A DNA stretch of 64,000 bases, from contig CBDCTS010000004.1 in the NCBI GenBank assembly GCA_965222345.1, positions 248,001 through 312,000 on the forward strand, given 5' to 3'. Positions 34,479 to 43,492 of this stretch are shown in pieces. This DNA is from JADFGZ01 sp965222345. GTDB taxonomy: Bacteria; Acidobacteriota; Terriglobia; 2-12-FULL-54-10. Within the stretch, counting starts at the first letter, position 1. Every line of letters starts with the position of its first letter. A program made the position numbers and the translations under genes. Below the pieces are notes generated by a model. It had not been told where the DNA came from and did no database searches. It was given only the letters and a program-made list of their open reading frames with translations.

Positions 34479-36281
34479 GTGAAAACGTTTCAAGGAAGTA
34501 GTTATCTGTTGTTGGCAGTATGGGTGTTATCCGGTTTGGCCATGGCACAGGAGCGGGTGGTGATCCAAGGCGGGACGTTGGTTGATGTGCGCGACGGCAG
34601 CCTCACGCCAAACGCAGCCATAGTTCTGGAGGGGGATCGGATTGTGTCGGTTTCTGGCGGAGGAGAACAACCCGCTTCGGGTGGCACCGTAATCGACGCG
34701 ACCGGCAAGTACATTCTCCCGGGCCTGATTGATTTGCATGCTCACTATAAGGCTTGGGCGCCGGAGTTGTACTTGAACCACGGAGTCACGACGGTGATCG
34801 ATCTAGGCAACTCGCATGAATGGATCAAAGCGCAGAAGGAGGCGGTCCAGAGCGGATTGCTACCGGGACCGAGGCTTTTTATTAGCACGAATAACCTGGA
34901 TGGGCCGCCCGAGAACGAACAGAACTATTTTGTCCGGCCGTACGTGGAGCTGTTAGACGACCCGGAAGAGGCGATTGCTTCAATGAAACGGTATGTTGCC
35001 GAGGGAGTTGATGCGGTAAAGGTATATGATGGCCTCAGCCTAGAGGTGTTGCGCGTTCTAGTCAGGGAAGCCGAAATCGCGAATATCCCAGTAATTGGCC
35101 ATTTTAAGGATGTGCGGATTGCGGCCAGCATTGGCGCACATGGAATCGAACATAACGGAGCGGTAGCAAATGCCATCCTTGACGAACAAGCCAAAAAGGA
35201 AGCCTTAGAGAAAGTGCGTCCCGGATTCATTCCGCCAGCAGAATCTTTTATGGATCTCAGTAGATTGTCTGAGATCGTGCAGTTGATGGTTCGAAATAAC
35301 CTTTATTTGAATCCTACGATGCGGATGTCCTGGCAAGGAGACCGCGCGTTGCGGGAGAAAGGTTTCCACTATGAAGATTTTGATCTGCTGCTTAATAACT
35401 GGAATCTGCGTTACATCCCGCTGAATTTCAAGCTGGCGGATCTGAAGGAGTTCCAGGAAATCGGGCTTTGGCACTGGAAGGATCTCTCCCAATATGAGCG
35501 GGATTTGTTCCATCAAGGGTACGAAAACGCACAACGCTTGATAAAAGAGTTTTCGGAGGCCGGGGGCAAACTGTACGCTGGAACCGATTGCGCGAATATG
35601 TGCGTCCCCGGTTTGGGCACGCACCAGGAGTTGGAACTCATGGTGGATGCAGGAGCAAGTCCGCTGCAAACTCTGCAGGCAGCCACGATCAATTCAGCAG
35701 AGTTAATGCGGATGGAAAATCGCCTGGGAACCTTGGAGGAAGGGAAAGCAGCCGATCTCTTAATCCTGGAGGCCAATCCTTTAGAGGACATTCGGAACAC
35801 GCGCAAAATTGCGCAAGTAATCAGCCGGGGACAAGTGTTGGACGGAGAGTACCATGCAGACTTTGCAAATCCCATTCCCAAGAATGACCCCTATGACAGC
35901 AGCCACTACTTCCCTTCTCCTCGAATCCGGTGGGCTTCCCCCGAGGCCTTGGTAGAAGGTGCGCAGAGAGCAACGTTAACGGTTCATGGAACAGGATTCA
36001 TCCCCTATTCGTTTGTGCGCCTGAACGGACAGACATTGGAAACGACGTTTGTGGATCCATTCCAGTTGACTGCCGAAGTGCCTCCGGAACTTCTCGAGCC
36101 AGGCACATATGCAGTCACGGTCGAAAATCCCGATTTCGCTTGGGGAACCATATATGCCAGGGGTGCTTCGGACATCGCACACTTGGGCATTCGGCCTCCC
36201 ATTTCCAACGAGGTTCTGGTCTTGGTGAAGCCGCAGGGTGGTGCGCCCATCTTTCCCCACCCCAGAGAGCAAAGTAGGTAA
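34479..36281 (+). CDS. exported amidohydrolase with C-terminal IPT-like domain (copy 1)
   Basis: 600 residues from GTG 34479, preceded by GGAGGG and giving a signal peptide ending LSGLAMAQE, which aligns with the start of the next gene. The amidohydrolase core has LPGLIDLHAHYKAW (metal HxH), YDGLSLEVLRVLVREAE, VIGHFKD, AGTDCANMCVPG, and ENRLGTLEEGKAADLLILEANPLEDI. After residue about 490 a beta-sandwich segment (RATLTVHGTGFIPYSFVRLNG, EPGTYAVTVENPDF) looks like an IPT/TIG domain, unusual for this enzyme family. The following gene is a diverged tandem copy. Confidence 0.85.
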   Translation: MKTFQGSSYLLLAVWVLSGLAMAQERVVIQGGTLVDVRDGSLTPNAAIVLEGDRIVSVSGGGEQPASGGTVIDATGKYILPGLIDLHAHYKAWAPELYLNHGVTTVIDLGNSHEWIKAQKEAVQSGLLPGPRLFISTNNLDGPPENEQNYFVRPYVELLDDPEEAIASMKRYVAEGVDAVKVYDGLSLEVLRVLVREAEIANIPVIGHFKDVRIAASIGAHGIEHNGAVANAILDEQAKKEALEKVRPGFIPPAESFMDLSRLSEIVQLMVRNNLYLNPTMRMSWQGDRALREKGFHYEDFDLLLNNWNLRYIPLNFKLADLKEFQEIGLWHWKDLSQYERDLFHQGYENAQRLIKEFSEAGGKLYAGTDCANMCVPGLGTHQELELMVDAGASPLQTLQAATINSAELMRMENRLGTLEEGKAADLLILEANPLEDIRNTRKIAQVISRGQVLDGEYHADFANPIPKNDPYDSSHYFPSPRIRWASPEALVEGAQRATLTVHGTGFIPYSFVRLNGQTLETTFVDPFQLTAEVPPELLEPGTYAVTVENPDFAWGTIYARGASDIAHLGIRPPISNEVLVLVKPQGGAPIFPHPREQSR

Positions 36282-36300
36282 TCCAGACAGGGAGGCAGTG

Positions 36301-38097
36301 ATGTTGCGTCGCAGCACCTATCTTTTATTCGCGGTTTGGCTGTTATCCGGGTTGGGAATGGCTCAGGAACGTGTCCTGATTCAAGGCGGCACGCTGGTGG
36401 ACGTGCGAGACGGAACTCTGCGACCGAACACCACTGTAGTGATAGATGGAGACCGAATTGCCTCGCTGAGCCGCGACGGCGGACAGGTTGCCGCAGAGGG
36501 GATTGTGATTGATGCCCGAGGAAAGTATATCCTCCCGGGGTATATTGACCTCCATGTGCACTACCGAGATTGGGCGGCAGAACTCTATCTAAACCATGGC
36601 GTGACAACGGCAGTGGATTTGGGCGCCCCTCACGAGTGGATTAAAGCTCAGAGAGAAGGCATCGAACGGGGGACTGTTCCCGGCCCGAGGCTCTTTATCA
36701 GCACCAACAATCTGGATGGCCCTCCTGATGCCGAGAACTACTATGCGCGGGGTTTTGTTGAGTTCGTGGACGGTCCGGAAGAAGCGCTACGAGCGATGCA
36801 GCGGTACGCAGGAGAAGGGGTAGACGCGGTGAAGGTCTATGACGGGCTGAGCATACCGTCGCTGCGGGCCATTGTGCGGGAAGCCGAGAAAGCGAACATC
36901 CCGGTGATCGGTCATTTCAAGGATGTACGGACCGCCATCGACGTGGGAGTTCACGGGGTGGAGCACTTGAATCCGATCTTCAATGCCCTTGTCGATGAGC
37001 AGGAGCAAGCCGAAGCGTTGCGGGAGTTGCGGCCAGGATTTCTTCCTCGGGAAGCCAGCTTTATGGATGCGAGCAAGGTGGCAGGCATTGTGCAGTCGAT
37101 GGTGGACGCAGGGCTGTATTTGAACCCGACGCTACGGGTAGGCGGAGGATTAGGAGTACAACGGCACCGGGAAAAGGGGCTGCACTATGAGGATTTTGAG
37201 TTGCTGATGAACAACTGGGGGCTGCGGTATGTGCCGTTGCGGTGGAAGCTGGCGAACTTAAAGGAATATCAAGAGATGGGGTTGTGGCACTGGGCGGACC
37301 TGACCCAGGAGGAACGGGACTTGTTTCACCGGGGGTATGAGAATGCGCGCAAGTTAGTGAAGGCGTTTGTGGATGCGGGAGGCAAGCTCTATGCTGGGAC
37401 GGATTCTGCCAGCATGTCTGTCCCAGGCCTCTCGTTACACCAGGAATTAGACCTGATTGTGGATTGTGGGGTGAGCCCGTTGCAGGCGGTGCAGGCGGTG
37501 ACGATCCATCCGGCGGAACTGATGCGGATGGAGGATAAATTGGGGACGATCGAGGTGGGCAAGGTGGGCGACGTGGTAGTGCTGGATGCCAATCCTCTGG
37601 AAGACATTCGCAATACCCGCAAGATTCATAGGGTGATCAGTCGGGGGCGAGTGCTGGAGGGCGAATACCACGCTGACTTCAAAAACCCAATCCCGAAGAA
37701 TGATTGGGAGGGAAGCAGTCACTTCTTCCCCTCTCCGCGGATACGATGGGCGACGCCGGAGGCATTTGAGGAAGGCGAGCGAGGAGCGAGGCTGACAGTG
37801 CACGGGACGGGATTCATTCCCTATTCGTTCGTGCGACTGAACGGGGAGAAACTGCAGACTGAATTTGTTAATGAGCAGGAGTTGCAGGCGGAAGTGCCGT
37901 CGGAGTTGCTGGAAGCAGGCACATATGCGGTCACGGTGGAAAACCCGGATTTTGGCTGGGGATCGAACCTTGCCAGGGGTGCGGGCGATATAGCTCATCT
38001 GGGGATTCGCGGACCCATTTCCAACGAGTTTCTGGTGTTGGTGAAACCGCAGGGCGGTGCGCCCATCTTTCCCCACCCCAGAGAGCAAACTAGGTAA
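36301..38097 (+). CDS. exported amidohydrolase with C-terminal IPT-like domain (copy 2)
   Basis: 598 residues from ATG 36301 (GGGAGG ribosome site); signal peptide MLRRSTYLLFAVWLLSGLGMA. It aligns end to end with the preceding gene, with the same metal motifs (LPGYIDLHVHYRDW, VIGHFKDVRTAIDVG, AGTDSASMSVPG) and the same C-terminal IPT-like domain. The last 50 bases of the two genes are nearly identical, down to the TAGGTAA end. The intergenic distance is 19 bases, so the pair is one transcript born from tandem duplication. Confidence 0.85.
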   Translation: MLRRSTYLLFAVWLLSGLGMAQERVLIQGGTLVDVRDGTLRPNTTVVIDGDRIASLSRDGGQVAAEGIVIDARGKYILPGYIDLHVHYRDWAAELYLNHGVTTAVDLGAPHEWIKAQREGIERGTVPGPRLFISTNNLDGPPDAENYYARGFVEFVDGPEEALRAMQRYAGEGVDAVKVYDGLSIPSLRAIVREAEKANIPVIGHFKDVRTAIDVGVHGVEHLNPIFNALVDEQEQAEALRELRPGFLPREASFMDASKVAGIVQSMVDAGLYLNPTLRVGGGLGVQRHREKGLHYEDFELLMNNWGLRYVPLRWKLANLKEYQEMGLWHWADLTQEERDLFHRGYENARKLVKAFVDAGGKLYAGTDSASMSVPGLSLHQELDLIVDCGVSPLQAVQAVTIHPAELMRMEDKLGTIEVGKVGDVVVLDANPLEDIRNTRKIHRVISRGRVLEGEYHADFKNPIPKNDWEGSSHFFPSPRIRWATPEAFEEGERGARLTVHGTGFIPYSFVRLNGEKLQTEFVNEQELQAEVPSELLEAGTYAVTVENPDFGWGSNLARGAGDIAHLGIRGPISNEFLVLVKPQGGAPIFPHPREQTR

Positions 38098-38398
38098 CCC
38101 AGACGGGGAGGAGCGCTATTGACCTGCCCAGCCGGGAGGTATTTGAAACCCTGAGAGAAGCCAGGTGCTGATCGAAAGATTCCGACGGTTCATCAGCCGG
38201 ATTACAAAACAGGCGGGCACGCGTGTATCTCATCTTTTTCGCGAAGAACATGGCAGGCGCATCTGACGGGCAATTGGGCTGACGGAGGTGTTTTGCTCGA
38301 AAGCGCTCCTTCCCATGGATCGGTGGCAGCGGTGTCGTACCTCCCCGCGGAGCATGAGGCTTCCTTCCCGGACTGGATTTTTCTGGGCATTTTCCCCT

Positions 38399-38426
38399 TT
38401 GCAAGCTCTCCCGCCCGTATTATAAA
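38399..38426 (+). promoter_or_regulatory. putative sigma70 promoter of the ferredoxin gene
   Basis: TTGCAA (38399-38404) and TATAAA (38421-38426) with a 16-base spacer, about 75 bases before the ATG. The remaining part of the 402-base gap 38098-38499 shows no gene. Confidence 0.45.
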
Positions 38427-38499
38427 ATAGCCGCTTGTTTGCACTATCAATTCAAGCAGAAATCCATATTAATTTCAGTTTCCGAGGGAGAATCACAAG

Positions 38500-38760
38500 A
38501 TGGCCTACATAATTGCCGAGCCGTGTATCGGCACGAAAGACACGGCTTGTGTCGATGCATGTCCTGTAGACTGCATTCATCCCAAACAGGACGAGCCCGA
38601 TTACGAGTCCGCCGAGCAGCTGTACATCGATCCGGTGGAGTGCATTGACTGCGGAGCCTGCGTTCCCGTTTGCCCCGTTACAGCAATCTTTGCTTTGGAC
38701 GAACTGCCGGAAAAGTGGGAACAGTTCACCGAAATTAACGCCAACTATTATCAAAAATAA
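38500..38760 (+). CDS. fdxA: ferredoxin, 7Fe (3Fe-4S/4Fe-4S) type
   Basis: 86 residues. The first half has EPCIGTKDTACVDACPVDCIHP and the second CIDCGACVPVCPVTAI, i.e. Cys9, 17, 21, 25 and 48, 51, 54, 58. This matches the short bacterial seven-iron ferredoxins (Thermus/FdxA type), where one site holds a 3Fe-4S cluster. It is a small soluble electron carrier; no reductase or partner is adjacent. The start context is GAGGGAGAATCACAAG-ATG. Confidence 0.92.
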   Translation: MAYIIAEPCIGTKDTACVDACPVDCIHPKQDEPDYESAEQLYIDPVECIDCGACVPVCPVTAIFALDELPEKWEQFTEINANYYQK

Positions 38761-38815
38761 GCAAGGCGGGGAGAGTTTTGCCGAACCGAAGCGGCGGCGG
38801 CCTCGCCCGGCTCAG

Positions 38816-39481
38816 CTATTCTGGACGTAAGGCAAAAGGTCCCGGCTGCCCGTCGGCATGAGCTGCCGCAGCGGCGGACACTGGCGCGTACGAACGGCGG
38901 TGCAGCGGCGTGGGGCCGTGCTCCCGCAGCATGGCTTTGTGAGCGGGCGTGGGATAGCCCTTATTTCTAGCTAACTGATACTGGGGAAAGATTCGGTCCC
39001 ACTCCCGCATTAGGCCGTCCCGTTCTACCTTGGCCAGAATTGATGCGGCGGCAATGGAGACGCTGACAGTGTCTCCCTTGACGATGGAAATTTGAGGGAT
39101 GTCCAGGTCCAGATGCAGCGCATCAACCAGCAGTAGATCGGGCAGCAGAAGGCCGGGTTCCGGACTCAACCCCAGGACGGCATCCCGCATAGCCAGACGC
39201 GATGCTTGATAGATGTTGATCTCGTCGATCTTCGCAGCCTCCGCCGACGCCACCGACCAGGCGACAGCATGGCGGCGAATCTCGGAAGCCAGTTTTTCCC
39301 TCCTGTCCGGCGATAATTGTTTGCTGTCCCGAATGCCGGGAATGCGGTGGGAAGGGTCCAGAATCACCGCCGCCGCCAGCACCGGCCCAAACAAAGCTCC
39401 GCGTCCCACCTCGTCTACGCCGGCGATGGAGCGGTATCCTGCTCGTAATCCACGGCGCTCAAACCTTGTGCCGCAACGAAT
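38816..39481 (-). CDS. rnhB: ribonuclease HII with probable ATT start
   Basis: RNase HII removes ribonucleotides from DNA. The essential Asp-Glu motif GVDEVGRGALFGPV is present, with DSKQLSPDRREKL, LVDALHLDL, KGDTVSVSIAAASILAKVERD and NKGYPTPAHKAML. No ATG, GTG or TTG occurs in frame upstream of the essential GVDEV; the first NTG is the GTG inside it, which would delete the catalytic Asp. An ATT at 39481, ten bases after AAAGGAG, would start the normal RCGTRFERRGLRAGYRSIAG N-terminus (221 residues). Last gene of the ffh operon. Confidence 0.9.
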   Translation of the reverse strand: MRCGTRFERRGLRAGYRSIAGVDEVGRGALFGPVLAAAVILDPSHRIPGIRDSKQLSPDRREKLASEIRRHAVAWSVASAEAAKIDEINIYQASRLAMRDAVLGLSPEPGLLLPDLLLVDALHLDLDIPQISIVKGDTVSVSIAAASILAKVERDGLMREWDRIFPQYQLARNKGYPTPAHKAMLREHGPTPLHRRSYAPVSAAAAAHADGQPGPFALRPE

Positions 39482-39579
39482 ACGCTTCGCGCTCCTTTCT
39501 GCACAGCGTTTCCGATCCGGGCTTCGGCCTGGCAGAGAGCGTCCCGCAGTCCGTCTGCCATGGGTGCCGGGAAGGAAGC

Positions 39580-39921
39580 TCAGATTTTCTCTCGAATGCG
39601 GGCGGCTTTGCCTCGCAGAGAGCGCAGGTAATAAATCTTGGCGCGGCGCACGCGCCCTCTCCGGAGCACTTCGACGCGATGGATCACGGGTGAATGCGTC
39701 GGGAATATCCGTTCCACTCCCTGGCCGAAGCTGATTTTGCGGACGGTGAACGTTTCACTGGGACCGCCGTGTTTGCGCGCTAAGACGATTCCTTCAAACG
39801 CCTGCAACCGTTCCTTTTCGCCTTCCTTGATCTTTACCTGCACCCGCACCGTGTCGCCGGGTTGAAACTCGGCCAACTCCCGGTGGGGCTCCAAACTGTG
39901 CAACTTATCCAATCGGTTCAT
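39580..39921 (-). CDS. rplS: 50S ribosomal protein L19
   Basis: 113 residues from the ATG at 39921 (MNRLDKLHSLEPHRELAEF), preceded by GAGGAAAAAAG. Hallmarks: FQPGDTVRVQVKIKEGEKER, QAFEGIVLARKHGG, FTVRKISFGQGVERIFPTHSP and VRRAKIYYLRSLRGKAARI. Its start overlaps the trmD stop by four bases (ATGA), the usual trmD-rplS coupling. The frame upstream of 39921 is trmD sequence in another phase. Confidence 0.97.
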   Translation of the reverse strand: MNRLDKLHSLEPHRELAEFQPGDTVRVQVKIKEGEKERLQAFEGIVLARKHGGPSETFTVRKISFGQGVERIFPTHSPVIHRVEVLRRGRVRRAKIYYLRSLRGKAARIREKI

Positions 39922-40679
39922 TTTCTTTTTTCCTCTGCGAATTCCGCCAGCCACTGCTGTTGTTCCGCATTCAGGGCCAGCCCGGATAACAAATCCGGCC
40001 GGTTCTCCCGCGTCTTCTCCAAAGCTTTTCTGCGCCTCCAGCGATCCACGCGCTGGTGATCCCCGCAGAGCAGCACATCGGGAACGGCCATCTCGCGGAA
40101 GCTGGCCGGGCGGGTATATTGGGGACAATCCAAAATTCCCACGCCTCGCTCGCCGGGAGCCGCCGCGAACGATTCTCGCACGGCCGATGCCGCGTTGCCC
40201 AGCGCTCCCGGCAACAGCCGCGTTACCGCGTCGACGACCACCGCAGCCGCCAATTCTCCTCCGCTAAGCACGAAATCTCCAATGGAAATTTCCTCCCCGG
40301 CCAAGTGCTCCGCGACCCGTTCATCCACTCCCTCGTAGCGCCCGCACAGAAGCATCAAACATTGTTCTTTCGCTAACTCCGCTGCCAGAGGTTGCCGAAA
40401 CAGTTTGCCTTGTGCGGACAGCAGAATCACTTTTCCCCGCGGCCTGCCTTGCTCCCAGATGCTCTCGGCTGCCCGGAAGAAAGGCTCGGGCCGGAGCACC
40501 ATGCCCTCTGCGCCTCCGAAAGGGCGGTCATCCACGGTGCGGTGACGATCATGGGTGTGCCGGCGCAGGTCGTGCGTCTCAATCTGCAACAGGCCGGCCT
40601 CTTGCGCCCGCCGGAGGATTCCCTGTTGAAAGGGACTGGCGAAAAATTCCGGAAAAATTGTGAGGATGTCGATTATCAT
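39918..40679 (-). CDS. trmD: tRNA (guanine-N1)-methyltransferase TrmD
   Basis: 253 residues of the SPOUT class, making m1G37 in tRNAs with G36. It has IDILTIFPEFF at the start, FGGAEGMVLRPEPFF, the trefoil-knot SAM site LLCGRYEGVDERV and SIGDFVLSGGELAA, and the C-terminal PDVLLCGDHQRVDRWRRRKAL. Essential in most bacteria. Between rimM (36-base gap) and rplS (overlap). Confidence 0.98.
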   Translation of the reverse strand: MIIDILTIFPEFFASPFQQGILRRAQEAGLLQIETHDLRRHTHDRHRTVDDRPFGGAEGMVLRPEPFFRAAESIWEQGRPRGKVILLSAQGKLFRQPLAAELAKEQCLMLLCGRYEGVDERVAEHLAGEEISIGDFVLSGGELAAAVVVDAVTRLLPGALGNAASAVRESFAAAPGERGVGILDCPQYTRPASFREMAVPDVLLCGDHQRVDRWRRRKALEKTRENRPDLLSGLALNAEQQQWLAEFAEEKRK

Positions 40680-40715
40680 GGGCCTTGGTCATGGATTCCT
40701 TCTGCTGCCCGGATT

Positions 40716-41246
40716 TCATTTCCGGTTCAGGTTCTTTAGCCCCTCCGGCAACCGCACTTGAATTTCTTGCCCCTCCACGTCTACCGTGCTGCAAATGGAT
40801 TCCGCAAATGGAATCAAAAGCTCTCCCTCGGCGGTAGGCACCTTCAACAACGGTGCGGCACCCGTTTCTTCCACGGCGTCCACTTTGCCCAGGAGTTTGC
40901 CGCCTTCTCGGACAACGCATCCGACAAGATCGGAGAGGTATACCGCTCCTGGCGGAAGCTGCCTGCGCTCGGACCTTGGAATTTGAATTTGCCGACCGAC
41001 CAGAGACTCCGCAGCCGTGATTGTTTCCACGTCCCGGAATTTCAGGATGATCCAGCCTTTGTGCGGCCAGCTATTCTCCAGAACAACCCGCTGATGAGAG
41101 GTCCCGTCCCACAGCAGCATCTGTTGCCCGCGCTCGAACCGCTCGGGGAAATCAGTCAAGATTTCCGCAGCCACCTCGCCCCGTCTGCCTTGGGTTTTTC
41201 GCACTTGGGCGATGGTGACGTGCTCGGATTCTGGCGTCGGTTTCAA
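40716..41246 (-). CDS. rimM: ribosome maturation factor RimM
   Basis: 176 residues. The N-terminal barrel (TIAQVRKTQGRRGEVAAEILTDFPERF) and the C-terminal PRC-barrel (VYLSDLVGCVVREGGKLLGKV) are both recognisable. It assists 30S head assembly by binding S19. 15 bases downstream of khpA and upstream of trmD. Confidence 0.95.
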   Translation of the reverse strand: MKPTPESEHVTIAQVRKTQGRRGEVAAEILTDFPERFERGQQMLLWDGTSHQRVVLENSWPHKGWIILKFRDVETITAAESLVGRQIQIPRSERRQLPPGAVYLSDLVGCVVREGGKLLGKVDAVEETGAAPLLKVPTAEGELLIPFAESICSTVDVEGQEIQVRLPEGLKNLNRK

Positions 41247-41261
41247 TGGCGGCGGATCTCT

Positions 41262-41492
41262 TTACTCCAGGATCTCCAAGGTGAACCGCCTCTTCAATTT
41301 CATCCCGGCTGCTCCCAGGATGGTACGGATGGAGCGGGCAGTGCGTCCTTGCTTGCCGATCACCTTGCCCAGGTCGTTGGGCGCTACCCGCAGTTCCAGC
41401 ACAGTGCTTTGTTCACCTTCAATGGGTCTCACGACAACTTGATCTGGATCATCCACCAGGGCTTTCGCAATCATCTCGATCAGCTCCTTCAT
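41262..41492 (-). CDS. khpA: KH domain RNA-binding protein KhpA
   Basis: 76 residues, a single KH domain with the loop VIGKQGRTARSIRTIL (GKQG at 46-49). KhpA forms a dimer or pairs with KhpB (Jag/EloR) and binds small RNAs and mRNAs; it affects cell elongation in Firmicutes. Placed between rpsP and rimM as in many genomes. Preceded by GGAGGCGCTT. Confidence 0.94.
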   Translation of the reverse strand: MKELIEMIAKALVDDPDQVVVRPIEGEQSTVLELRVAPNDLGKVIGKQGRTARSIRTILGAAGMKLKRRFTLEILE

Positions 41493-41635
41493 AAGCGCCT
41501 CCTAAAGGACAGGGAAGAGGTCGGAACCGAATCTATTCCACATCACCGAACTGCAATACCAGGTGTATAAAGCGCTGGGTCAAAATGCGAATCCAGATGG
41601 GATAACGAACCCTCTATCTCCGATCAATGGACTTC

Positions 41636-41914
41636 TTATCCCGCTTGCTCAACAGTTTCCTCAGTTTCCTCTTTGGCCGCAGTGCTCTTCCTGTGGAGGA
41701 AGCTGCGGACCGTCGCCGAAGGCTGAGCGCCTTTCCCCAGCCAGTACTCAATTCGTTCCGAGTTGAGTTCAATCTGGGCCGGGTTTGCCCGGGGATTATA
41801 GTTGCCCACAATTTCTACGAAACGGCCGTCCCGAGCCCGCGCTTTATCAATAATCACCACTCGATAGCGGGGTTTTTTCTTGGCGCCTGTTCTGGTCAGG
41901 CGGATCATCAACAA
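41636..41914 (-). CDS. rpsP: 30S ribosomal protein S16
   Basis: 92 residues: MLMIRLTRTGAKKKPRYRVVIID, RDGRFVEIVGNYNPRA and ERIEYWLGKGAQPSATVRSFL define S16. The tail after residue 78 is acidic. If the ATG two codons in is used, the protein has 90 residues. 137 bases after ffh; a 143-base gap separates it from khpA. Confidence 0.97.
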   Translation of the reverse strand: MLMIRLTRTGAKKKPRYRVVIIDKARARDGRFVEIVGNYNPRANPAQIELNSERIEYWLGKGAQPSATVRSFLHRKSTAAKEETEETVEQAG

Positions 41915-42051
41915 CGAAACACCTCCCGTGATTCTATTCTTCCTGGCGGTCCATGCCGCAACAGCAGAGCCGCCTCGGCTCCTGTTCCGAGTTCCACCGG
42001 GTGTTTCTTTTCTTGCCGCCCGGCGGCCCGCCTGCTTGCCCCCAAGTAGGG

Positions 42052-43407
42052 CTATCCAAACATGGCAGGAATTTTTCCCTTGCCGCGTTGTTTTTTCAGC
42101 AAGCGGCCGGTCATGCTGCGCATCATCTTGCGGGTTTGGTCATATTGCTTCACAAGCCGGTTCACTTCCTGCACTGACGTACCGCTGCCGCGCGCGATGC
42201 GCCTGCGCCGGCTGCCGTTCAAAATTTGCGGGACCCGTCTTTCCTTGTCCGTCATCGAGTTGATAATCGCCTCGGTGCGGATAAGATGCTGCTCGTCCAC
42301 GGTTTGTTGACGGGATTGTTTTTGCAACTGCTGAAAGGGGCCGGCCTGGGGCAGCATGGAGAGAATCTGGTCCAGAGGTCCCATCTGGCGGGCCGCCCGG
42401 AGCTGCTCCCGGAAGTCTTCCAGAGTGAAGCTGTCGGTCCGCAGCTTCCGCTCAAACTGCTCGGCCTGTTTGCGGTCGATGGCTTCTTCGGCCTTCTCAA
42501 TCAGCGAAAGGACGTCTCCCATGCCCAGTATGCGCGAGACCATACGGTCCGGATGAAACTGTTCCAGGGCGTCGAATTTTTCCCCGGTTCCGACAAACTG
42601 GATGGGCTGCCCGGTGACGAACCGGATCGACAGAGCCGCCCCGCCGCGGGCGTCGCCGTCGAGCTTGGTCAAGATCACGCCCGTCAGGGATAAACGGCGG
42701 TGAAATTCCTCTGCGCTGCGCACCGCGTCCTGCCCGGTCATCGCATCGGCAACAAATAAAAGCTCCACCGGCTGGACCAAGTCCCGGAGCTGTTGGAGTT
42801 CGTTCATCAGCTCATCATCCACGTGCAGCCGTCCGGCGGTATCCACCACCAATACGTCGCATCCTCGGTCGCGGGCTGCCTGCCGGGCGCCCAAAACCAA
42901 CTCTGAGGGCCGGGCATCGGCTGAACCTTCAAACACCGGGACTCCCACCTCTTTAGCAACTACGGCCAACTGTTGTCTGGCGGCTGGCCGGTAGACGTCT
43001 GCGGATACCAGCATGGGATGGTGCCCGCCTCGTTGCAGCCATCGGGCGATCTTACCCGTCGTGGTGGTTTTTCCCGAGCCTTGCAAGCCGGTGAGAAAAA
43101 AAACGGAGGGTGGCTGGGAGGCAAACTTCACTCGGGCCGTGTCGCCGCCCAAGATTTCTAGCAATTCATCGCGGACGATTTTGACCACCTGCTCGGTGGG
43201 GGAAAAACTGCTTAGGACTTCTTGCCCGACGGCCTTGGCCCGGGTGTTTTCGATCAGTTGCTTGACGACCTTGAAATTCACGTCGGCTTCGAGCAAGGCA
43301 ATGCGGATCTGCCGCAGGGCGTCGCCGATGTTTTCTTCCGTCAGCTTGCCCTCGCCTCGGAGGGTTTTGAAGACGCGTTGAAATTTTCCTGTTAAGTCCT
43401 CAAACAT
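42052..43407 (-). CDS. ffh: signal recognition particle protein Ffh (SRP54)
   Basis: 451 residues from ATG 43407. N domain (1-85), G domain with G1 GLQGSGKTTTTGK, DTAGRLHVDDELM and TKLDGDARGGAALS, then the M domain (about 300-450) with SMLPQAG, the RNA-binding SRRRRIARGSGTSVQEVNRL and a methionine-rich MMRSMTG end. It targets inner-membrane proteins to FtsY/SecYEG. First gene of the ffh-rpsP-khpA-rimM-trmD-rplS-rnhB operon. No SRP RNA gene was found adjacent. Confidence 0.97.
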   Translation of the reverse strand: MFEDLTGKFQRVFKTLRGEGKLTEENIGDALRQIRIALLEADVNFKVVKQLIENTRAKAVGQEVLSSFSPTEQVVKIVRDELLEILGGDTARVKFASQPPSVFFLTGLQGSGKTTTTGKIARWLQRGGHHPMLVSADVYRPAARQQLAVVAKEVGVPVFEGSADARPSELVLGARQAARDRGCDVLVVDTAGRLHVDDELMNELQQLRDLVQPVELLFVADAMTGQDAVRSAEEFHRRLSLTGVILTKLDGDARGGAALSIRFVTGQPIQFVGTGEKFDALEQFHPDRMVSRILGMGDVLSLIEKAEEAIDRKQAEQFERKLRTDSFTLEDFREQLRAARQMGPLDQILSMLPQAGPFQQLQKQSRQQTVDEQHLIRTEAIINSMTDKERRVPQILNGSRRRRIARGSGTSVQEVNRLVKQYDQTRKMMRSMTGRLLKKQRGKGKIPAMFG

Positions 43408-43463
43408 AAACACCTGTCAGGGAGCCGTTCCAGGCTGAGACTAAACCTGCGCACCCAACTTCA

Positions 43464-43492
43464 ATTTTAGACTTGCTCCTCGGTTCCGTCAA
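43464..43492 (-). promoter_or_regulatory. putative sigma70 promoter of the ffh operon
   Basis: Minus-strand TTGACG (43487-43492) and TAAAAT (43464-43469), 17-base spacer, about 55 bases before the ffh start. A strong match to consensus. Confidence 0.55.

Noticed and set aside
24452..38097. Region as a genomic island with integrase or transposase
   Set aside because: No integrase, transposase or tRNA-proximal attachment site is visible, so only an accessory region can be claimed.
39415..39561. 48-codon frame starting ATG at 39561, between rplS and rnhB
   Set aside because: It overlaps the rnhB N-terminal region in another phase, has no family resemblance and no ribosome site; the rnhB frame is the conserved one.
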